From contig JADFLG010000015.1 of assembly GCA_022564545.1 (NCBI GenBank), forward strand, positions 1-34,884: a stretch of DNA of 34,884 nucleotides, in the 5' to 3' direction. Below are positions 32,280-34,884 of this stretch, piece by piece. The position numbers and the translations under genes were made by a program. The first letter of the stretch is position 1. The number at the start of each line of letters is the position of its first letter. Origin of the DNA: Chloroflexota bacterium (GTDB lineage Bacteria > Chloroflexota > Dehalococcoidia > Lucifugimonadales > Lucifugimonadaceae). Below the pieces are notes generated by a model. It did no database searches. It was not told the DNA's origin and saw only the letters and a program-made list of their open reading frames with translations.

Positions 32280-33521
32280 ATGTCATCGCCAGGGCCCCCA
32301 GGGGCCCCAAATGTCAACCCGCGGCGTTCTTCACTCCGATCGACCATACGATCTCTGGTATGGACCGTTTACGTACCCTCTTTCATGCTTTCGGTCGGCC
32401 AGGGCATCCTCATCCCGGTGCTGCCCGGATACGCAAAAGAAGAGATGGCAGCGACCGTGGCGCTGGTTGGTGTGGTCGTTGCCGCCCGCTATCTGGGGAC
32501 GATGATATTCGACGTTCCAGCCGGGATACTGGTGACCCGGCTTGGAATGCGCCGCACCATGATCAGCGGTGTGGTCCTGTTCGGCCTGGCCGCGGTGTGG
32601 GCCGGTCTGTCGCCAAACCTCACATCGCTGCTGGCAGCCCGCATTCTTGCCGGAATCAGCTTCGCTCTCTGGAGTATCTCACGCCACTCGTACATCGCAA
32701 CCACGGTGCCGATGGATGTCCGGGGACGTGCTCTGTCGCTGTTTGGTGGGATCTCGCGAATAGCAACGATACTTGGCCCGCTGATCGGCGGTCTCCTGGC
32801 GGCATTTGTCGGGATTCGCGTGCCGTTTTTCGCACAGGGCGGGGTGGCCCTGCTGACGCTGATAATGATTATCGCGACCACCCGGAACATGGTCGAGCCG
32901 CAGCAGTCCGGAGCACGGCACAATGTCTTCAGAGAGCTGAGTGGCGTTGTGACCAGGCACCGCCGGGACTTTGCCACGGCCGGAGTGGCGGCAATCATGC
33001 TGCAGTTCGTGCGGGCGGGACGCGAGTTCCTCATCCCGGTGTGGGGCGGCGAAATCGGGCTGGGCAAAGACCTGATCGGGTATATCGTCACGGCGTCGTT
33101 CGCAATCGACTCGATGCTGTTCCCGTTCGTCGGCTACTCGATGGACCGCTGGGGACGCAAGTCGACCGGGATCCCTGCTTTCATCGTCCTGGCACTGGCA
33201 TTGGCGCTCATTCCAACCACGGGAAGCTTCGGGGGACTGTTGGCCGTCGGGTTGCTCGCCGGACTCGGCAACGGTCTCTCGAGCGGATTCGTTCTCATCA
33301 TGGGGACCGACCTCGCGCCGAGGGACAATCCGGGCGAGTTTCTCGGTGTATGGCGGTTGATCTCGGACACCGGCGGTGCGGGCGGCCCGATCGTGATCGG
33401 CGGCATCGCCCAGGTCGTCACCCTGGGTGTCGCCTCGGTAGCGACGGCCGGAGTCGGTGTGTTCGGCGCGCTAATGCTGATCTTCATCGTTCGAGAAACC
33501 ATGACGCGAGGGCCACGTTAG
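32280..33521 (+). CDS. Major facilitator superfamily transporter
   Basis: A 413-residue integral membrane transporter with about 12 hydrophobic segments in two halves. The MFS loop motif is present in both halves: DVPAGILVTRLGMRRT near residue 80 and MDRWGRKSTG near 285. The helix after the first motif has LSPNLTSLLAARILAGISFALWS, common to drug and sugar exporters of the family. The substrate cannot be told. ATG 32280 gives a soluble N-terminus of about 25 residues before the first helix. It is followed by a palindrome cluster and a convergent gene. Confidence 0.88.
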   Translation: MSSPGPPGAPNVNPRRSSLRSTIRSLVWTVYVPSFMLSVGQGILIPVLPGYAKEEMAATVALVGVVVAARYLGTMIFDVPAGILVTRLGMRRTMISGVVLFGLAAVWAGLSPNLTSLLAARILAGISFALWSISRHSYIATTVPMDVRGRALSLFGGISRIATILGPLIGGLLAAFVGIRVPFFAQGGVALLTLIMIIATTRNMVEPQQSGARHNVFRELSGVVTRHRRDFATAGVAAIMLQFVRAGREFLIPVWGGEIGLGKDLIGYIVTASFAIDSMLFPFVGYSMDRWGRKSTGIPAFIVLALALALIPTTGSFGGLLAVGLLAGLGNGLSSGFVLIMGTDLAPRDNPGEFLGVWRLISDTGGAGGPIVIGGIAQVVTLGVASVATAGVGVFGALMLIFIVRETMTRGPR

Positions 33522-33546
33522 CCGCCGAAGGTTGATTCGATCCTCG

Positions 33547-33712
33547 CTCCCTCTGAGGGAGACGGGATTGGCCTGTTCTCCCTCCCTCCGAGGGAGGGAG
33601 TTAGAGCATGTGCTGAGCCTGTCGAAGTGGGTGGGTCGAACTGCACAAATGATCAGTCTTCCCATCCGCAGATCCCACCCACACCCTAACCCTCTCCCTC
33701 AAAGGGAGAGGG
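33547..33712. repeat. Second palindrome cluster between convergent genes
   Basis: The 225-base gap between the MFS transporter and the convergent DUF4392 gene holds no gene. It carries four inverted repeats: CTCCCTCTGAGGGAG (33547-33561); an 11-base arm pair CTCCCTCCCTC/GAGGGAGGGAG (33578-33600); GTGGGTGGG/CCCACCCAC (33627-33635 with 33674-33682); and CCCTCTCCCT/AGGGAGAGGG (33690-33712). TGCTGAGCCTGTCGAAG at 33611-33627 resembles a short intergenic repeat seen in many bacterial genomes. These hairpins could end transcription from both sides. Confidence 0.65.
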
Positions 33713-33746
33713 GAAATTGAACTGTCTGGGGGTCGTATTGCGCTTC

Positions 33747-34607
33747 TTACAGCCCCTCAGCGGCCAGCAGCTCGTGCAGGTCACGCAGGCACATGGCGTC
33801 GTCTTCAGGTGCCCGGCCATCGACCCAGTCCTTCGATTCGCCCGACATGCCTTCGACAGCGCCAACCGCAACGATGTCCGTGACCCACTCGTGGCCCTTT
33901 TCGACCGACGGCAGCATATTTTTGCCTGTCTTGATCGATAGTGCCGCGACGAGACCGTAGCCGCCCCAGTTCGACACGCTGGCAATGATCAGCTCGGTGG
34001 TCGTGGTCGTACACGGGTCGTCGGGCAGGTTTTCGATATCGGGAATGACATCGCGCATGTTGCCCATCCCGATTTCGTTGCCGCCGTCGCCAATGCCGAC
34101 CGAGTGGGGGTGCTGCTCGAACATGTGGTCGATCTTGGCGTTGTGTTCCGAGAAATCGACGCCCTTCCAGTTGCGGTATGTGCCGTCTCCGACCAGTCCT
34201 GCCCTTTCGATCGAAACCAGCGCCGAGGGTGCGTGCTTCACGAGCAGGTCATGGGCGAACTCCATCGATTCCTTGTGATTGGTGATCGGAAACTCGATCA
34301 CTTCATCATCGCCCGCTATCGCACGCATCGCTGTCGAGCTCTTCTCGTCCGTTACATAGGCGACCGTGCCGCCGAGGGCTTTTAGAGCATCGCCAATTGC
34401 GACGGCTCCGGGAGGACCGTCGGTTTCGGGTTCGCCCGCACGCAAGATGTAAAAGCCGGTGGCGATCAGGACCTTGCCGGGGCGGTCGAGCAGCAGTTGT
34501 GCGGAGGAGTCGAGCCAGCCGTCCTTCATGTGCTCCCGCAGAGCCTTCATGCCCCGGATGTCGTCCTGCAGGACGATGTCTTCGATTTGGGTGATGGATG
34601 ATGTCAC
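33747..34607 (-). CDS. D-glutamate cyclase-like protein (DUF4392)
   Basis: A 286-residue protein of the DUF4392 family, whose studied member converts D-glutamate to 5-oxo-D-proline. The signature is clear: LVSIERAGLVGDGTYRNWKG, then SVGIGDGGNEIGMGNM, and later TELIIASVSNWGGYGL. The N-terminal part has KVLIATGFYI and a PPGAVAIGDAL stretch of the same family. The start is set at GTG 34607, which overlaps the TGA of the upstream gene by four bases (GTGA); a TTG at 34625 would add six residues. The overlap suggests co-translation with the upstream gene. Activity on D-glutamate is inferred from family only. Confidence 0.85.
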   Translation of the reverse strand: MTSSITQIEDIVLQDDIRGMKALREHMKDGWLDSSAQLLLDRPGKVLIATGFYILRAGEPETDGPPGAVAIGDALKALGGTVAYVTDEKSSTAMRAIAGDDEVIEFPITNHKESMEFAHDLLVKHAPSALVSIERAGLVGDGTYRNWKGVDFSEHNAKIDHMFEQHPHSVGIGDGGNEIGMGNMRDVIPDIENLPDDPCTTTTTELIIASVSNWGGYGLVAALSIKTGKNMLPSVEKGHEWVTDIVAVGAVEGMSGESKDWVDGRAPEDDAMCLRDLHELLAAEGL

Positions 34608-34884
34608 AGGTGCTTGTCCGTCCAATCGAAATCATAGATTTCTTGTCTTATCAACTCATACTCATCCGCGTCGACTGGCCTACCGTTCGGTGTATAGCCT
34701 TCGCCATGCAGGCCTCTTACCAGCCCCACCGCCAGGGCGTTCAGATGGGGCCAATTCCGGTTCTTGCAAATCCGCCAGATTTCAGCGAGTTCGCGTCCTC
34801 CCAAATTACGCCGGTTACCGCCAACGTCATCAGCGACATTTGAGTACAGGACAATCTCGCGCCTGGCGGCGACGAACTTCAGAT
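34604..34884 (-). CDS. Unrecognised protein, C-terminal part (cut by window edge)
   Basis: The minus-strand frame is open from the window edge to a TGA at 34604-34606, giving 92 complete codons with no required start in the window, so the gene continues to the right. It reads LKFVAARREIVLYSNVADD, then LGGRELAEIWRICKNRNWPHLNAL, and ends EYELIRQEIYDFDWTDKHL. The pattern of a helix, Cys, WPxLNAL and a closing FDW is like the tail of small proteins that link to nuclease-type domains, but the family was not identified. Its stop overlaps the start of the DUF4392 gene by four bases, so the two are probably one transcript. Confidence 0.6.
   Translation of the reverse strand, partial: LKFVAARREIVLYSNVADDVGGNRRNLGGRELAEIWRICKNRNWPHLNALAVGLVRGLHGEGYTPNGRPVDADEYELIRQEIYDFDWTDKHL

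Noticed and set aside
33547-33712. CRISPR array.
   Set aside because: The repeats are palindromes of different sequence and spacing with no uniform repeat-spacer unit and no cas genes nearby.

Overview
The window is gene-dense, GC-rich bacterial chromosome, read mostly on the + strand, cut through a gene at each end. The best guess for the organism is an uncultured Chloroflexota bacterium (Dehalococcoidia/SAR202-like). The grounds are an NADH-quinone oxidoreductase operon without the nuoEFG module, a succinate dehydrogenase with a CCG-domain third subunit, frequent GTG/TTG starts, and SRPBCC, VOC and DUF4392 neighbours. This is inferred from gene content and protein style; no database was searched.

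Layout. Positions 1-333 hold the C-terminal part of lipB. A CHASE-type sensor histidine kinase (+) and an OmpR-type response regulator (-) then face each other tail to tail across a cluster of G/C-rich palindromes. Next come a 978-residue multidomain lipoprotein (PKD, Ig-like repeats, TolB-like propeller, cyclophilin), threonine synthase, a quinone-oxidoreductase-like reductase and a GNAT acetyltransferase. At 10424-11043 there are two tandem SelW/Rdx-type genes. The first has CxxC; the second has an in-frame TGA at the second Cys position, followed by a hairpin, and reads as a selenoprotein. A terminator and a zinc alcohol dehydrogenase follow.

Positions 12754-23827 are a complete 11-gene complex I operon, nuoABCDHIJK-(small DUF2007-like gene)-LMN, tightly coupled by overlapping stops and starts. 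Genes nuoE, nuoF and nuoG are absent from this locus. Downstream lie NAD kinase, a Nudix ADP-ribose-type hydrolase, succinate dehydrogenase A and B with an HdrB-like CCG subunit, and class II fumarase. The stretch therefore joins quinone-linked respiration, two TCA-cycle steps and NAD(P) metabolism. The right end has a tandem-VOC protein, a CoxG-like SRPBCC protein, an MFS transporter, a second palindrome cluster, a D-glutamate cyclase-like DUF4392 protein and an unrecognised gene cut by the edge.

Two 83-84 bp elements with related terminal inverted repeats (23849-23931 and 29081-29164) lie downstream of nuoN and of the succinate dehydrogenase operon. With the palindrome clusters at 2770-2949 and 33547-33712, they make a family of intergenic repeats found only at the 3' ends of genes. 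The strongest candidate for something little described is the Cys/Sec pair of SelW-like genes. The cyclophilin-propeller lipoprotein and the DUF2007-like gene inside the nuo operon come next.
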